Assembly (NCBI GenBank): GCA_944390085.1
Contig: CALXOT010000061.1
Span: 1 to 42,005, forward strand
DNA length: 42,005 nucleotides
Direction of reading: 5' to 3'
Origin: an uncultured Succinivibrionaceae bacterium
Lineage (GTDB): Bacteria > Pseudomonadota > Gammaproteobacteria > Enterobacterales > Succinivibrionaceae
The notes under the pieces are model-generated. The model worked only from the letters and a program-made list of their open reading frames with translations, did not search any database and was not told the DNA's origin. Numbering within the stretch: position 1 is the first letter of the stretch; every line of letters begins with the position of its first letter. Positions 1 through 7,927 of the stretch are shown in pieces. A program made the position numbers and the translations under genes.

Positions 1-1
1 T

Positions 2-160
2 TCAGAAAAGCAGGCTTACACTTTGTTAAAGCAGGAACTTCCTGACAGTATCATCGTCAGTGTCGGTCACCGGCATACCTTGCTGGCCCTGCATGACTTT
101 ACCTTAACCTGTAAGGATCCGGCAAACTGGATCTGGCAGGGGGCTGCGCAGAAGGTCTGA
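2..160 (+). CDS. ABC transporter ATP-binding/permease protein, SbmA/YddA type (C-terminal end only)
   Basis: Only the last 52 codons are in the window; the gene begins upstream. The frame reads through SVGHRHTLLALHD and stops with TGA at 158-160. The SVGHR-x-TL-x-x-x-H pattern is the switch/H-loop region at the C-terminal end of the nucleotide-binding domain in the YddA/SbmA/ABCD-type exporter family, where ISIGHRSTL-like sequence is characteristic. Nothing can be said about substrate because the membrane domain is missing. Family assignment rests on this single motif, so it is moderately confident. Confidence 0.55.
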   Translation, partial: SEKQAYTLLKQELPDSIIVSVGHRHTLLALHDFTLTCKDPANWIWQGAAQKV

Positions 161-202
161 GCTGGTACGTAAGCAGCAGGATAGCGGTTTCGTAAAAAGA
201 CT

Positions 203-226
203 GCAGCCCCGGTTGAGCGGGGCTGC
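203..226 (-). terminator. Rho-independent terminator downstream of yajL
   Basis: A 9-bp GC-rich stem (GCAGCCCCG with CGGGGCTGC) closes a 6-base loop. Read on the minus strand the stem is followed within three bases by a run of T (TCTTTTT), which is the terminator pattern for yajL. On the plus strand there is no T run, so it serves the upstream transporter gene less well. Confidence 0.65.
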
Positions 227-283
227 CGGGCAATTTTGCCTGATTATAGGTTTAGAAATATGTAAATAAAGGAGTCAGGGTGC

Positions 284-841
284 TTACTTGGTGTAGAGCA
301 TGCCGGACTTGACTTGATCTGCAGTTTCCTTGCCTTGCAGACATTCTAAGATGGCAAAGCCAAAGTCCAGGGCAAAGGCCGGCCCCTTGCCGGTTACAAT
401 TTTGGCGCCGTCATCCACGGTCACTCCTTCTGCAGTGTAATTGGTGATGCCGTCAGTGCAGCCAGGATAACCGGTGGCCTTAACCTTGTCATCAATAATG
501 CCATGATGAGCCAGTACGAAGCCCGGTGCTGCGCAGATGGCGGCAATCCAGCGGCCAGCGGCACGCTGTTCCTTGAGCAGCGGGATCAGGATGGGACAAT
601 CCCGGCAGTGTTCAGAACCGGGCAGGCCGCCAGGGATCACGATGACATCAAAACTTGCCTTGCAGTCAGCGATATTCTTGTCACATATAACCTGTGTGCC
701 ATGGGCGAGGGTTACTTGCAGTCCTTCCTTTACCACAGCGGCTTTGGTTACTGCAATTCCACCACGTGCCAGGATATCGGCAGCAGCGGTAACTTCCAGA
801 TCCTCAGAACCGTCGGCATAGCAAACTAAAGCTGTAGTCAT
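284..841 (-). CDS. yajL: DJ-1/PfpI family protein YajL-like
   Basis: A 185-residue single-domain protein of the DJ-1/ThiJ/PfpI superfamily, close to YajL in length and order of motifs. The nucleophile elbow AICAAP places the reactive cysteine at Cys103, and the partner acidic residue is Glu16 in the GSEDLE segment; the PGGLPG loop at 70-75 is also typical. In E. coli YajL is a small cytoplasmic protein with chaperone and reported deglycase activity that protects against oxidative and carbonyl stress; the deglycase role is debated. The ATG is preceded by AAGGAG at good spacing. It lies 56 bases after lolE on the same strand with no obvious terminator between, so it is probably read from the lol operon. 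Confidence 0.85.
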   Translation of the reverse strand: MTTALVCYADGSEDLEVTAAADILARGGIAVTKAAVVKEGLQVTLAHGTQVICDKNIADCKASFDVIVIPGGLPGSEHCRDCPILIPLLKEQRAAGRWIAAICAAPGFVLAHHGIIDDKVKATGYPGCTDGITNYTAEGVTVDDGAKIVTGKGPAFALDFGFAILECLQGKETADQVKSGMLYTK

Positions 842-897
842 CGCAATCTCCTTAATTATTTATGCGTTGTTACAGCCTCATCTTAGCATGAGCAGGG

Positions 898-2217
898 CTA
901 GGCGTTAAGTTCCAGCGCCGGGCTGATGCGTGAGGCACGCAGGGCCGGGTAAATGGAGGCGATAAGGCTCATGCCCAGGGCGCAGGCAAAAACTAGCAGT
1001 ACATCCAGGGGTTCAAGACGCGAGGGAATGAAATTTATAAAATAGATCTCTTCGTTTAAAATTTTAATGCCCAGTAACTGCTCCAGGCCTGAACTTAACG
1101 GTGTCAGTCCCAGCGCCACCGGGATGGCAAAACAAAGGCCAAGCAGGGTACCTTTCAGCCCGGAGAGCAGTCCCATGCAGCAAAAGCTGCTGACAATCAG
1201 GGAGCGCGGAGCCCCCATGGTAAGCAGAATGGCAATTTCACGCTTTTTTTCGCTGACTGCCATCACCAAATTGGAAACAATATTAAAGCAGGCCACGGCC
1301 ATCACCAGGATCATGGCCAGATACATGATCCCGCGGATCATCTGAATGTCATGATAAAGCTTGCCCTGTGAGCTGAGCCAGGACTCCACATAGCAGGGTT
1401 CACGGGCCGTTGCTGCCGCTGCGCTATAGGCAAGCTGCCGGGCATTGAGCAAATCTGCGGTTTTAATCTGGATCTGATTGGCACCATTGAGGTTTAAAGC
1501 CTTGAGGGTATCCCCTAATTGCGTGAAACATACCGCACTGTCAAGCTGTCCGCCGATGGCCAGTTCTCCTGCAAGTTTAAGGCGCAGTGAACGTGGGCTT
1601 TTAAACAGGGTGGTACTTAATTGAACTTCTTTTTCTGGCAGCCTGGCTGCAGCCATCCCGGAGTTATCCGGGATGGAGGCGTACAGATAAAACTCATCGC
1701 CAGGTCTGAGCCCTAAGCGCCTGACAATACCGCGACCTAAGATTGCAGGCAGCGCAGTTGCAGTTGTCTCTGCACTGTCAGCTGCAGCTTTGGCTGTTTG
1801 CAGCGCACTTAACTTAACACTTAAAAAGTGCCCGATTGCGGTTACCTGTTCTTGCCGTGAGGGATCAATGCCATACAGGGCGGCCGGCACAAAGTCGCGG
1901 CCATTGCTGAACACGGCCTCCAGCATTAAGGCGGGGACGGCAGCACTTATACCAGGCTGCCTGGTTAAGGCTGCAGCAAAATTTTCGGCATCGGTAAAAT
2001 ATCCGTGCTGAGCCTTTATTTGTGCCGAGGGGATCACGGCCAGCACCCGCTCGTGGAGTTCACGCTCAAAGCCGTTCATGGCGGACAGGCCGACAATCAG
2101 TGCAAACACGCCCACTGCGATGCCGGCGGTGGAGGCAAAGGACATGAAGCGCGACAGGGCTGCCTTGCGCTTGGAGTTAAAAAAGCGCAGGCCCAGCTTC
2201 AGGCTTAAACTGTTCAC
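898..2217 (-). CDS. lolE: Lipoprotein-releasing ABC transporter permease LolE
   Basis: A 439-residue MacB/FtsX-type permease. An N-terminal membrane helix follows a short cytoplasmic start, then a large periplasmic domain, then three C-terminal helices. VGLSAMNGFEREL near residue 40-55 and the MIRGIMYLAMILVMAVACFNIVS segment before the second helix are LolE hallmarks. With LolC and LolD it extracts outer-membrane lipoproteins from the inner membrane and hands them to LolA, whose gene is also in this window (about 36.0 kb). The start is GTG and overlaps the lolD stop as GTGA, so translation is coupled. Length is slightly above the usual 414 residues. Confidence 0.9.
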   Translation of the reverse strand: MNSLSLKLGLRFFNSKRKAALSRFMSFASTAGIAVGVFALIVGLSAMNGFERELHERVLAVIPSAQIKAQHGYFTDAENFAAALTRQPGISAAVPALMLEAVFSNGRDFVPAALYGIDPSRQEQVTAIGHFLSVKLSALQTAKAAADSAETTATALPAILGRGIVRRLGLRPGDEFYLYASIPDNSGMAAARLPEKEVQLSTTLFKSPRSLRLKLAGELAIGGQLDSAVCFTQLGDTLKALNLNGANQIQIKTADLLNARQLAYSAAAATAREPCYVESWLSSQGKLYHDIQMIRGIMYLAMILVMAVACFNIVSNLVMAVSEKKREIAILLTMGAPRSLIVSSFCCMGLLSGLKGTLLGLCFAIPVALGLTPLSSGLEQLLGIKILNEEIYFINFIPSRLEPLDVLLVFACALGMSLIASIYPALRASRISPALELNA

Positions 2218-2894
2218 TTAATGTATGCCCCGCTGCCGTTTTCAAGCGCAAAGATGCGATCACAGCGGGAAGCTAAGCCCTGATCATGCGTCACCATCAG
2301 CACTGCCCGCCGTTCTTTTCGCACCAGGCCTTCAAATAAGGAGAACACAGCCGCAGCGTTTTCTTCATCGAGGCTGCCGGTGGGTTCATCCGCTAAAATT
2401 AAATCAGGCTGCGGGCTTAAGGCCCGCGCTACTGCCACGCGCTGGCGTTGACCGCCGGAAAGTTCGCCGGGTCTGCAATTTTGCTTGTCAGAAAGTCCGA
2501 CTTTTTCCAGATACTCCTGTGCCCGAGCTTTTGCTTGGGACGGGCTTAGGCCTGCAATCAGCAGGGGCAGCTGTACATTTTCCAGTGCCGAAAAATCCAT
2601 CAGCAGGTGATGGAACTGATAGATAAAGCCCAGATGGTGGGAGCGTAGCTGTGCCTTTTTATTATCCGTAAGTTTTAGGATGTCCTCTCCTTTGAACAGC
2701 AGCTGTCCGGAGGTCGGACTGTCCAGGGTTCCCAGAATATGCAGCAAGGTACTTTTGCCGGATCCGGATTTGCCGGTGATGGCAGTCAGTACTCCCTCTT
2801 TAAGCGCGATGCTCAGCCCTTTGAGCACCGGGGTTGCAATGGAGCCCTCATAAAAGGTGCGGGTAAGATCTTTTGCCTCAAGCAGATATGTCAT
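2214..2894 (-). CDS. lolD: Lipoprotein-releasing system ATP-binding protein LolD
   Basis: A 226-residue ABC ATPase that powers the LolCDE lipoprotein-release complex at the inner membrane. Visible motifs in order are Walker A GKSGSGKST, the signature LSGGQRQRVAVARAL, Walker B LILADEPTG and the switch histidine in VMVTHD. The frame is open further upstream, but the start at 2894 (MTYLLEAKDL) fits the family N-terminus and leaves 11 bases after lolC; the longer reading would run back into lolC. Gene order lolC-lolD-lolE is the enteric order. Confidence 0.93.
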   Translation of the reverse strand: MTYLLEAKDLTRTFYEGSIATPVLKGLSIALKEGVLTAITGKSGSGKSTLLHILGTLDSPTSGQLLFKGEDILKLTDNKKAQLRSHHLGFIYQFHHLLMDFSALENVQLPLLIAGLSPSQAKARAQEYLEKVGLSDKQNCRPGELSGGQRQRVAVARALSPQPDLILADEPTGSLDEENAAAVFSLFEGLVRKERRAVLMVTHDQGLASRCDRIFALENGSGAYIK

Positions 2895-2905
2895 AAAGCC
2901 TCGCG

Positions 2906-4135
2906 TTACAGGGTGGACAGGTGCAATGCCGGATCGCAGGCGGCCGCCTTGCGTGCCGGATAGAGGGTACACAGTGCTGCCAATGCAAGGCAGCCTCCTG
3001 CTATTAATGCTATATGCTGTACGGATACCACAATGGGCAGGGTGCCGCGCATAATGGTGATCCCCAGAAACTCCAGTACCTGCTGGGCGTTGAATGCCAA
3101 TGGCAATCCGGTGACGATGCCCAGCACGATGCCGGCAGTGGCACAGAAAAGCCCCTGCAGCATAAATACTTTCAGAATGAAACTATTATCTGCCCCCAGG
3201 GTTTTTAGTACGGCGATTTCGCGTCCGCGGGCGCTTACCAGCATGGTCAGTGCCGACAGGATATTAAAAGAAGCAGTGAGGATGATGAGACAGAGCATTA
3301 CTGACATTGACAGCTTCTCCAGTGCCACAGCCCGGAAAAAGTCGCCCTGACTTGCCCGCCAGTCGCTGAAGGTAAGTCCGGCCGCAGTCAGCTTGTCTGC
3401 CAGATCTTCAATTAAAAAGGGATCACTTAAAAAGAGGCGGTAATATTGCCCGGATTCACGCAATAAACGGCGTGCATCATCAAGCGCAGTCAGCAGGGTT
3501 GGGCTGTGATTGCCAGGTAGCGGCAGTTGAGCGTTGCCTGCTACGCTGAATACGCGTTGCGTCGGTGTCAGTCCCAGGGGAGTGTAACGGGCATTAATGG
3601 TGGAAATAAGCCGTACCTTTGAGCCGATTTCCAGACCATGTTCAAGCATGAATGAAGAGGGAAGGATCAGGCTGTAACTGCCCGCAGGAGGGGTAGGGAG
3701 CAGCTGTAACGAACGTGCTGCAACCTTACTATTGCTGCGGTCAGCTGTGGCCGGATGTTGTGGTGCAGTCCCGGGGGCAGGGATGAGAGAGTCAGGGTTA
3801 TATCCCTGCAGTATGGCCAGGCTCAGGTCGTCCTCAGTTTGCAGCAGTACCTCTCCCTGCAGGTAAGGCAGGACCGCCTTAACCTCAGGCTGACTTAATA
3901 AAAAGGGCAGGGTCTTTTCATCCTTAACTTGCACCACCACATGTGCGGTGGTATCAAGTACAGAATCTTTAAGCCGGTTCTGCAGGCCTTGCATTACTGC
4001 CGATACGGTGATGAGTGCGCATACCCCCAACGCAATCCCCAGAGCGGACAGCAGCGCCACGAAAAAGGCAAATTTATGGGCTTTGCGCGACAGCGCAAAA
4101 CGCAGGGCAATACTCAGGGGCAGCGGACGGAACAT
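2906..4135 (-). CDS. lolC: Lipoprotein-releasing ABC transporter permease LolC
   Basis: A 409-residue permease, first gene of the lol operon. It has one N-terminal and three C-terminal membrane helices around a periplasmic domain. YTPLGLTPTQRVFSV and DWRASQGDFFRAVALEK match the LolC-type versions of these segments, including the region that in E. coli carries the LolA-binding hook, which separates it from LolE. Residues about 125-150 form a Pro/Ala-rich insertion before the periplasmic core resumes. ATG start at 4135; I see no strong Shine-Dalgarno sequence in front of it. Confidence 0.88.
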   Translation of the reverse strand: MFRPLPLSIALRFALSRKAHKFAFFVALLSALGIALGVCALITVSAVMQGLQNRLKDSVLDTTAHVVVQVKDEKTLPFLLSQPEVKAVLPYLQGEVLLQTEDDLSLAILQGYNPDSLIPAPGTAPQHPATADRSNSKVAARSLQLLPTPPAGSYSLILPSSFMLEHGLEIGSKVRLISTINARYTPLGLTPTQRVFSVAGNAQLPLPGNHSPTLLTALDDARRLLRESGQYYRLFLSDPFLIEDLADKLTAAGLTFSDWRASQGDFFRAVALEKLSMSVMLCLIILTASFNILSALTMLVSARGREIAVLKTLGADNSFILKVFMLQGLFCATAGIVLGIVTGLPLAFNAQQVLEFLGITIMRGTLPIVVSVQHIALIAGGCLALAALCTLYPARKAAACDPALHLSTL

Positions 4136-4230
4136 TTAAGGTTTAATTTTGGGTGAGCCAGTAAAGCAAGCGCTTTTAATAGCGCGAGGCTTACTATAGC
4201 ACATAGAAAAAAGGTGCGCTTTGAAAAAAC

Positions 4231-4260
4231 CAGGCGGCAGGAGGAAGATCCTGCCGCCTG
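4231..4260 (-). terminator. Rho-independent terminator after the amino-acid binding protein gene
   Basis: A perfect 12-bp stem (CAGGCGGCAGGA with its complement) with a 6-base loop. Read on the minus strand it is followed at once by GTTTTTTC, a clear T tract. It ends the binding-protein transcript and isolates it from the lolC promoter region at about 4136-4230. Confidence 0.85.
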
Positions 4261-4322
4261 AGCACTGAAAGTGCATTAATTCAGATCATGAATTTAGATC
4301 ATGCATGCAGATGAAGCTTAAG

Positions 4323-5087
4323 CTATTTGGCACCAAACCATTTCTGATACAGCTTGTCGTAGGTGCCATCAGCCTTGATTTTGGCAAAACCGTCATTAAT
4401 CAGCTGGAGCATTTCCGGATTATTCTTGTTGACGGCAATGCCGTAGCTCTCCGCGGTCAGGGTTCCGGGCAGGGAAATGATGTCAGTGGACTTGGTTACA
4501 GCGATGTAATAGTCATTTACCGGCTTGTCATTGATGGCAGCCACGCAACCGCCTGATTTGAGCTCTAAGTATGACTCAGGGGCAGAGTTGAACTGGGTGA
4601 CTGTAGCTCCCTCGATATTTTCAGCATAGAGGGCACCGGTAGTGCCGATCTGCACACACAGGGGCTGATTCTTTAAATCCTCGACAGACTTAATCTTATC
4701 GGCACTGTCCTTGCGGATCAGGATGGTAAGTCCGGAATCGTAATACGGCTCAGAGAAAGATACGCGCTTTAAACGTTCTTCAGTGATGGTCATGGCCGAC
4801 AGGGCTGCATCAATGGTATTGCTCAAAAGAGCTGGGATCAGGGCGTCAAAGGTCATGGAGTTGACTTCAATGGTATAGCCCTGTGCTTTGGCAATGGCGT
4901 CAATCAGTTCAATGTCAAAGCCAGTTAACTGCTTGGTGTTTTCATCCATGAACTCAAAGGGGGCATAGGAAGGTTCAGCGCCGACGCGCAAGATTTTGGC
5001 GTCATCAGCAGCAAGGGCGCAGGAGGAGGCACTTACGGTGAAGATTAAAGCGCAGACAGCGTTTTTTAATAGTTTTACAGCTGGCAT
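4323..5087 (-). CDS. Periplasmic amino-acid ABC transporter substrate-binding protein
   Basis: A 254-residue family 3 solute-binding protein (SBP_bac_3 fold). The first 25 or so residues are a Sec signal peptide ending SCALA-A. The mature start LRVGAEPSYAPFEFMDE, the GFDIELIDAIA segment, ALSAMTITEERLKRVSFSEPYYDSG and the closing KLYQKWFGAK are all typical of ArtI/GlnH/HisJ-type proteins that deliver polar amino acids to a membrane permease. No permease or ATPase gene is adjacent, so it is an orphan binding protein and the ligand cannot be named. The frame is open 40 codons upstream, but the ATG at 5087 has GGAG in front of it and starts the signal peptide. Confidence 0.85.
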   Translation of the reverse strand: MPAVKLLKNAVCALIFTVSASSCALAADDAKILRVGAEPSYAPFEFMDENTKQLTGFDIELIDAIAKAQGYTIEVNSMTFDALIPALLSNTIDAALSAMTITEERLKRVSFSEPYYDSGLTILIRKDSADKIKSVEDLKNQPLCVQIGTTGALYAENIEGATVTQFNSAPESYLELKSGGCVAAINDKPVNDYYIAVTKSTDIISLPGTLTAESYGIAVNKNNPEMLQLINDGFAKIKADGTYDKLYQKWFGAK

Positions 5088-5179
5088 GAACAAAGCTCCG
5101 CTAAAGTTAAGGGCGCTGTGGCCTGCGGGCGTATCTAAGATCAGGCAGGGGCGCCGGTTACGACAAAATATTGCAGTCA

Positions 5180-5207
5180 ATTGTATTAATTTTGCAGGAG
5201 TGTGCAA
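5180..5207 (-). promoter_or_regulatory. Sigma-70 promoter of the amino-acid binding protein gene
   Basis: On the minus strand TTGCAC (-35, at 5202-5207) and TACAAT (-10, at 5180-5185) are separated by 16 bases, about 90 bases upstream of the start at 5087. It is the best promoter match in this intergenic region. Confidence 0.55.
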
Positions 5208-5583
5208 TAAATTCAGCTTTTAGGTGCAAAAAGTAGGATCAGTGCACTGTTTTAGACCAGTGGAAAGGCACGCTGCGCTTAATACCGTTTGGCAGTGGTG
5301 ACGGCCCAGTCTTTTGGCACATAAGTGAGCTGTGGTATTTGACGTGGCGCGGATGAAAAGAATTGCTGAAAAGGGCGGGGTGGTCAGCAGCTGCCGCCAT
5401 GACGCTATGACAGTAAATCCGGTCAAGCACCTTTTATCTTACATGGCGGCTTAACTCCGCTTTTGTACTGAAAATGAACTGCACTGCCTTAAAAAGGTGC
5501 AAAAACCGGCGCACGGTAGCATGCTCCTGAGGCTTGGATTAACATGGCACAGCCCTCTTTACAAAAATAAAGGATTAAAACAA
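5208..5583 (+). other. Long intergenic region upstream of metY
   Basis: About 375 bases with no credible gene; small open frames here lack ribosome sites and family features. It contains a direct repeat AGGTGCAAAAA at 5222-5232 and 5495-5505, and a 10-bp palindrome CAGTGCACTG at 5240-5249. I could not identify a clean promoter or a known methionine or SAM riboswitch. AAAGGA at about 5571-5576 is the probable metY ribosome site. Confidence 0.4.
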
Positions 5584-6852
5584 ATGGAATTAGAGACTTT
5601 ATGCCTGCATGCAGGCTATACCCCGAAAAACGGGGAGCCCCGGGTGGTGCCAATTTGCCAGAGCACTACCTTTACTTACAGCTCCACTAAAGAAGTTGCG
5701 CAGCTGTTTGATCTGGAAAGCGCAGGTTATTTTTATTCACGCATCGGTAATCCGACAGTGGATGCTGTCGAGCAGAAAATAGCAGCGCTTGAGGGCGGCG
5801 TGGGCGCGATGTGCACTTCTTCCGGACAAGCTGCTAGTCTGATCTCAATCCTGACTTTGGCCAAGGCCGGTGATCATGTGCTGTCCACCAGCAGTATTTA
5901 CGGCGGCACTTTTAATCTTTTTGCTGTGACTTTAAAGCGCTTTGGCATTGAGGTGACCTTTGTTGATCAAAAGGCCTCTGACGCTGAAATTAAGGCGCAG
6001 ATCCGGGAAAATACCAAGGCTGTATTCGGTGAAACCATTGCCAATCCTTCCATGGACGTGCTGGACATCGAACGCATTGCCAATATTGCCCATGAGTCCG
6101 GTTTGCCGCTGATTGTGGACAATACCTTTGCCACTCCGGTACTTTGCCGCCCCTTTGAGTTCGGCGCAGATATTGTGGTGCACTCCACTACCAAATATTT
6201 AGATGGTCATGCGCTGCAAATCGGTGGCGTGATTGTGGATTCAGGTAAGTTTGACTGGGCCAACAATCCGCGCTTTACCGAATTTACAGAGCCCGATGAG
6301 TCCTATCATGGCCTGGTTTATACCAAGGCTTTTGGCAAGGCTGCTTATATCGTCAAGGCCCGGGTGCAGCTCATGCGTGATCTGGGCTGCTGCCAGGGAC
6401 CGCAGGGCGCTTTTTATATCAACCTCGGTCTGGAAACCCTGGCCTTGCGTATGCCGCGCTATTGCGAGAATGCTATGCAGGTGGCGCGTTTCCTGGCCTC
6501 TCAGGATAAAGTCAGTGAAGTGCGTTATCCAGGACTTGAAGGATCTCCTAATTTTGCGCTGGCACAAAAGTATTTAAAGAATGGAGCCAGCGGCGTGATC
6601 TCATTTGAGGTCAAGGGCGGGCGTGAGGCCGGGGCTAAATTCATTGACAGCTTGAAGCTCACTTCATTGCAGGTACATGTGGCCGATATCCGCACCTGTG
6701 TGTTGCATCCGGCAAGTTCCACCCACCGTCAGCTGACTGATGAGCAACTGGTGGAATGTGGTATTACCCCGGGTCTTATCCGTCTGTCTGTTGGCCTTGA
6801 AAATGTCTCTGACATTATTGCTGATCTGCAGACAGCCTTGAATGCTCTGTAA
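5584..6852 (+). CDS. metY: O-acetylhomoserine sulfhydrylase (O-acetylhomoserine aminocarboxypropyltransferase)
   Basis: A 422-residue PLP enzyme of the Cys/Met-metabolism (cystathionine gamma-synthase) family. The Schiff-base lysine is Lys204 in VVHSTTKYLDGH, with the PLP-binding YSRIGNPT at 51-58 and the cofactor aspartate in LIVDNTFATP. GVIVDSGKFDW after the lysine is the signature that separates MetY from cystathionine synthases and methionine gamma-lyase. It would form homocysteine directly from O-acetylhomoserine and sulfide, giving methionine synthesis without cystathionine. The frame is open 29 codons further upstream, but the ATG at 5584 follows AAAGGA and starts where the family does. 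Single-gene transcription unit, convergent with the next gene. Confidence 0.9.
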   Translation: MELETLCLHAGYTPKNGEPRVVPICQSTTFTYSSTKEVAQLFDLESAGYFYSRIGNPTVDAVEQKIAALEGGVGAMCTSSGQAASLISILTLAKAGDHVLSTSSIYGGTFNLFAVTLKRFGIEVTFVDQKASDAEIKAQIRENTKAVFGETIANPSMDVLDIERIANIAHESGLPLIVDNTFATPVLCRPFEFGADIVVHSTTKYLDGHALQIGGVIVDSGKFDWANNPRFTEFTEPDESYHGLVYTKAFGKAAYIVKARVQLMRDLGCCQGPQGAFYINLGLETLALRMPRYCENAMQVARFLASQDKVSEVRYPGLEGSPNFALAQKYLKNGASGVISFEVKGGREAGAKFIDSLKLTSLQVHVADIRTCVLHPASSTHRQLTDEQLVECGITPGLIRLSVGLENVSDIIADLQTALNAL

Positions 6853-6876
6853 CCAGAGCAGCAAGTAAGCAGGAAG

Positions 6877-6900
6877 TCCCCATCCCTTTCAGGGTGGGGA
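6877..6900. terminator. Hairpin between convergent genes (probable bidirectional terminator)
   Basis: A 10-bp stem with one bulged T (TCCCCATCCCT with AGGGTGGGGA) and a 3-base loop lies exactly between the metY end and the stop of the gene on the other strand. Neither side has a T run, so it may act with Rho or mainly protect 3' ends. Confidence 0.45.
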
Positions 6901-7587
6901 TTACTCAGAACGTAAGGTAGACGTGGCGCGTTGCCCGTCCGCCTTAACCTCAAGTACAGCTCCCTGATAATTAAGTCCCTTCAGGTTATAAAAACGAATT
7001 TCCCCGGCCCGGCTGCTGGCGCAGTTAAGCTCAGTGGTGCCGCTTAAGCGATCCTTAAGATCAATGTCATTTAAGTTAATGCTCACGGTGAGGGGAGTGC
7101 CGCCTATCAGCACTGCTACGGTAGCCTGATGTCGGCCTAAAATTTTAACTGCCACCGGCCGGCCTTTGTTTCCGGCAGGCTGTTTGGCAAGCAGCGCACA
7201 ATAGTCGTTAAGGTTCTGCGGGCGGGTAAAGTAGTCAAATGCGCTGATGCTGTTTTCCGGATCAAATGCCGAAGCTCTGTAAGTTTTGGGAAGGGTGCCC
7301 TGGATTTCACCTCTGCTGCCAGGCAGCGCCGGTTGCAGTCCAGAGCGGGGCCGTTCCGATTGGGCTTCTTGGTTACGCTTGTTAGAAGTTGGGCTTCGGG
7401 GAGAAAAATCATTGCTCCGCCTGGCCTCTCGCAAACGCTGCAGCTTGTCCTGATCTGCCTGTTCCTGGGAGTAGGGGCTCAGGGCAGCCAGGGAAGTACT
7501 GCTGCTTGCACAGGTGCACAGCAAAGCACACAAGCTGAAAGACAAGGCCAGTGTTGTCCTGCAAATAAGCTTGAGCTGAGGCTGCAT
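6901..7587 (-). CDS. Secreted protein of unknown function
   Basis: A 228-residue protein I do not recognise. The N-terminus has basic residues, then a hydrophobic stretch (residues 10-25) with several cysteines, then small residues: a Sec signal peptide, so the product is probably periplasmic. The cysteines do not fit a lipobox cleanly because -1 is L or T. Residues about 40-100 are Ser/Arg/Pro/Gln-rich and likely disordered. A compact C-terminal part (about 105-228) carries FDYFTRPQNLNDYCALL and beta-rich sequence with cysteines near positions 129 and 189. AAAGGAGG lies just before the ATG, so it is well translated. It is convergent with metY. Confidence 0.6.
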   Translation of the reverse strand: MQPQLKLICRTTLALSFSLCALLCTCASSSTSLAALSPYSQEQADQDKLQRLREARRSNDFSPRSPTSNKRNQEAQSERPRSGLQPALPGSRGEIQGTLPKTYRASAFDPENSISAFDYFTRPQNLNDYCALLAKQPAGNKGRPVAVKILGRHQATVAVLIGGTPLTVSINLNDIDLKDRLSGTTELNCASSRAGEIRFYNLKGLNYQGAVLEVKADGQRATSTLRSE

Positions 7588-7772
7588 CTTCCCTCCTTTT
7601 GTCCTTCCTTATTCATTCTGTTACTACGGGCCTTGCTGTAAGCAAGCGTACAGGCAAGTGTAGTGCTAGACGTGACGGAAATTTGTGTTTGCAGCGTCTG
7701 CTGGCGCTGACAAGCAGCATAAGCGTAAACTGTGCCAGTTTTCAGGGAGTTGCGTGGTAGAAGCCCCCCAAA

Positions 7773-7863
7773 GCAGCGTAAACCAAGAAACGCAGCGTAA
7801 AGCTGGAGTGGGGGCAGCGTAAACAAAGAAAAGTGAAGCAGGGAAAAGCGAGGCAGGGAAAAG
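7773..7863. repeat. Short direct repeats between valS and the secreted-protein gene
   Basis: GCAGCGTAAA occurs at 7773, 7792 and 7814 (start-to-start 19 and 22), and AAGCGTAAAC at 7721-7730 is a partial fourth copy. Beside them GCAGGGAAAAG is repeated at 7838-7848 and 7853-7863. They fill most of the intergenic region upstream of the secreted-protein gene (minus strand) and downstream of the valS terminator. No gene is visible in 7588-7865. Confidence 0.5.
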
Positions 7864-7865
7864 AA

Positions 7866-7898
7866 AAGCGCGGTCTGGGCTTGCCCGGCACCGCGCTT
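7866..7898 (-). terminator. Rho-independent terminator of valS
   Basis: The outer stem AAGCGCGGT/ACCGCGCTT (9 bp) encloses an inner GGGC-TT-GCCC stem. Read on the minus strand it runs directly into TTTTCTTTT, a T-rich tail, and starts about 30 bases after the valS stop. Confidence 0.8.
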
Positions 7899-7927
7899 GT
7901 TCAGTCCCTAAAAAGGCTTGATTAAGC

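Noticed and set aside
503..829. Plus-strand open frames over yajL
   Set aside because: They are antisense shadows of a well-supported DJ-1 family gene.
5220..5430. Minus-strand open frames of 63-68 codons upstream of metY
   Set aside because: No ribosome site or domain and they overlap each other in different frames; treated as chance.
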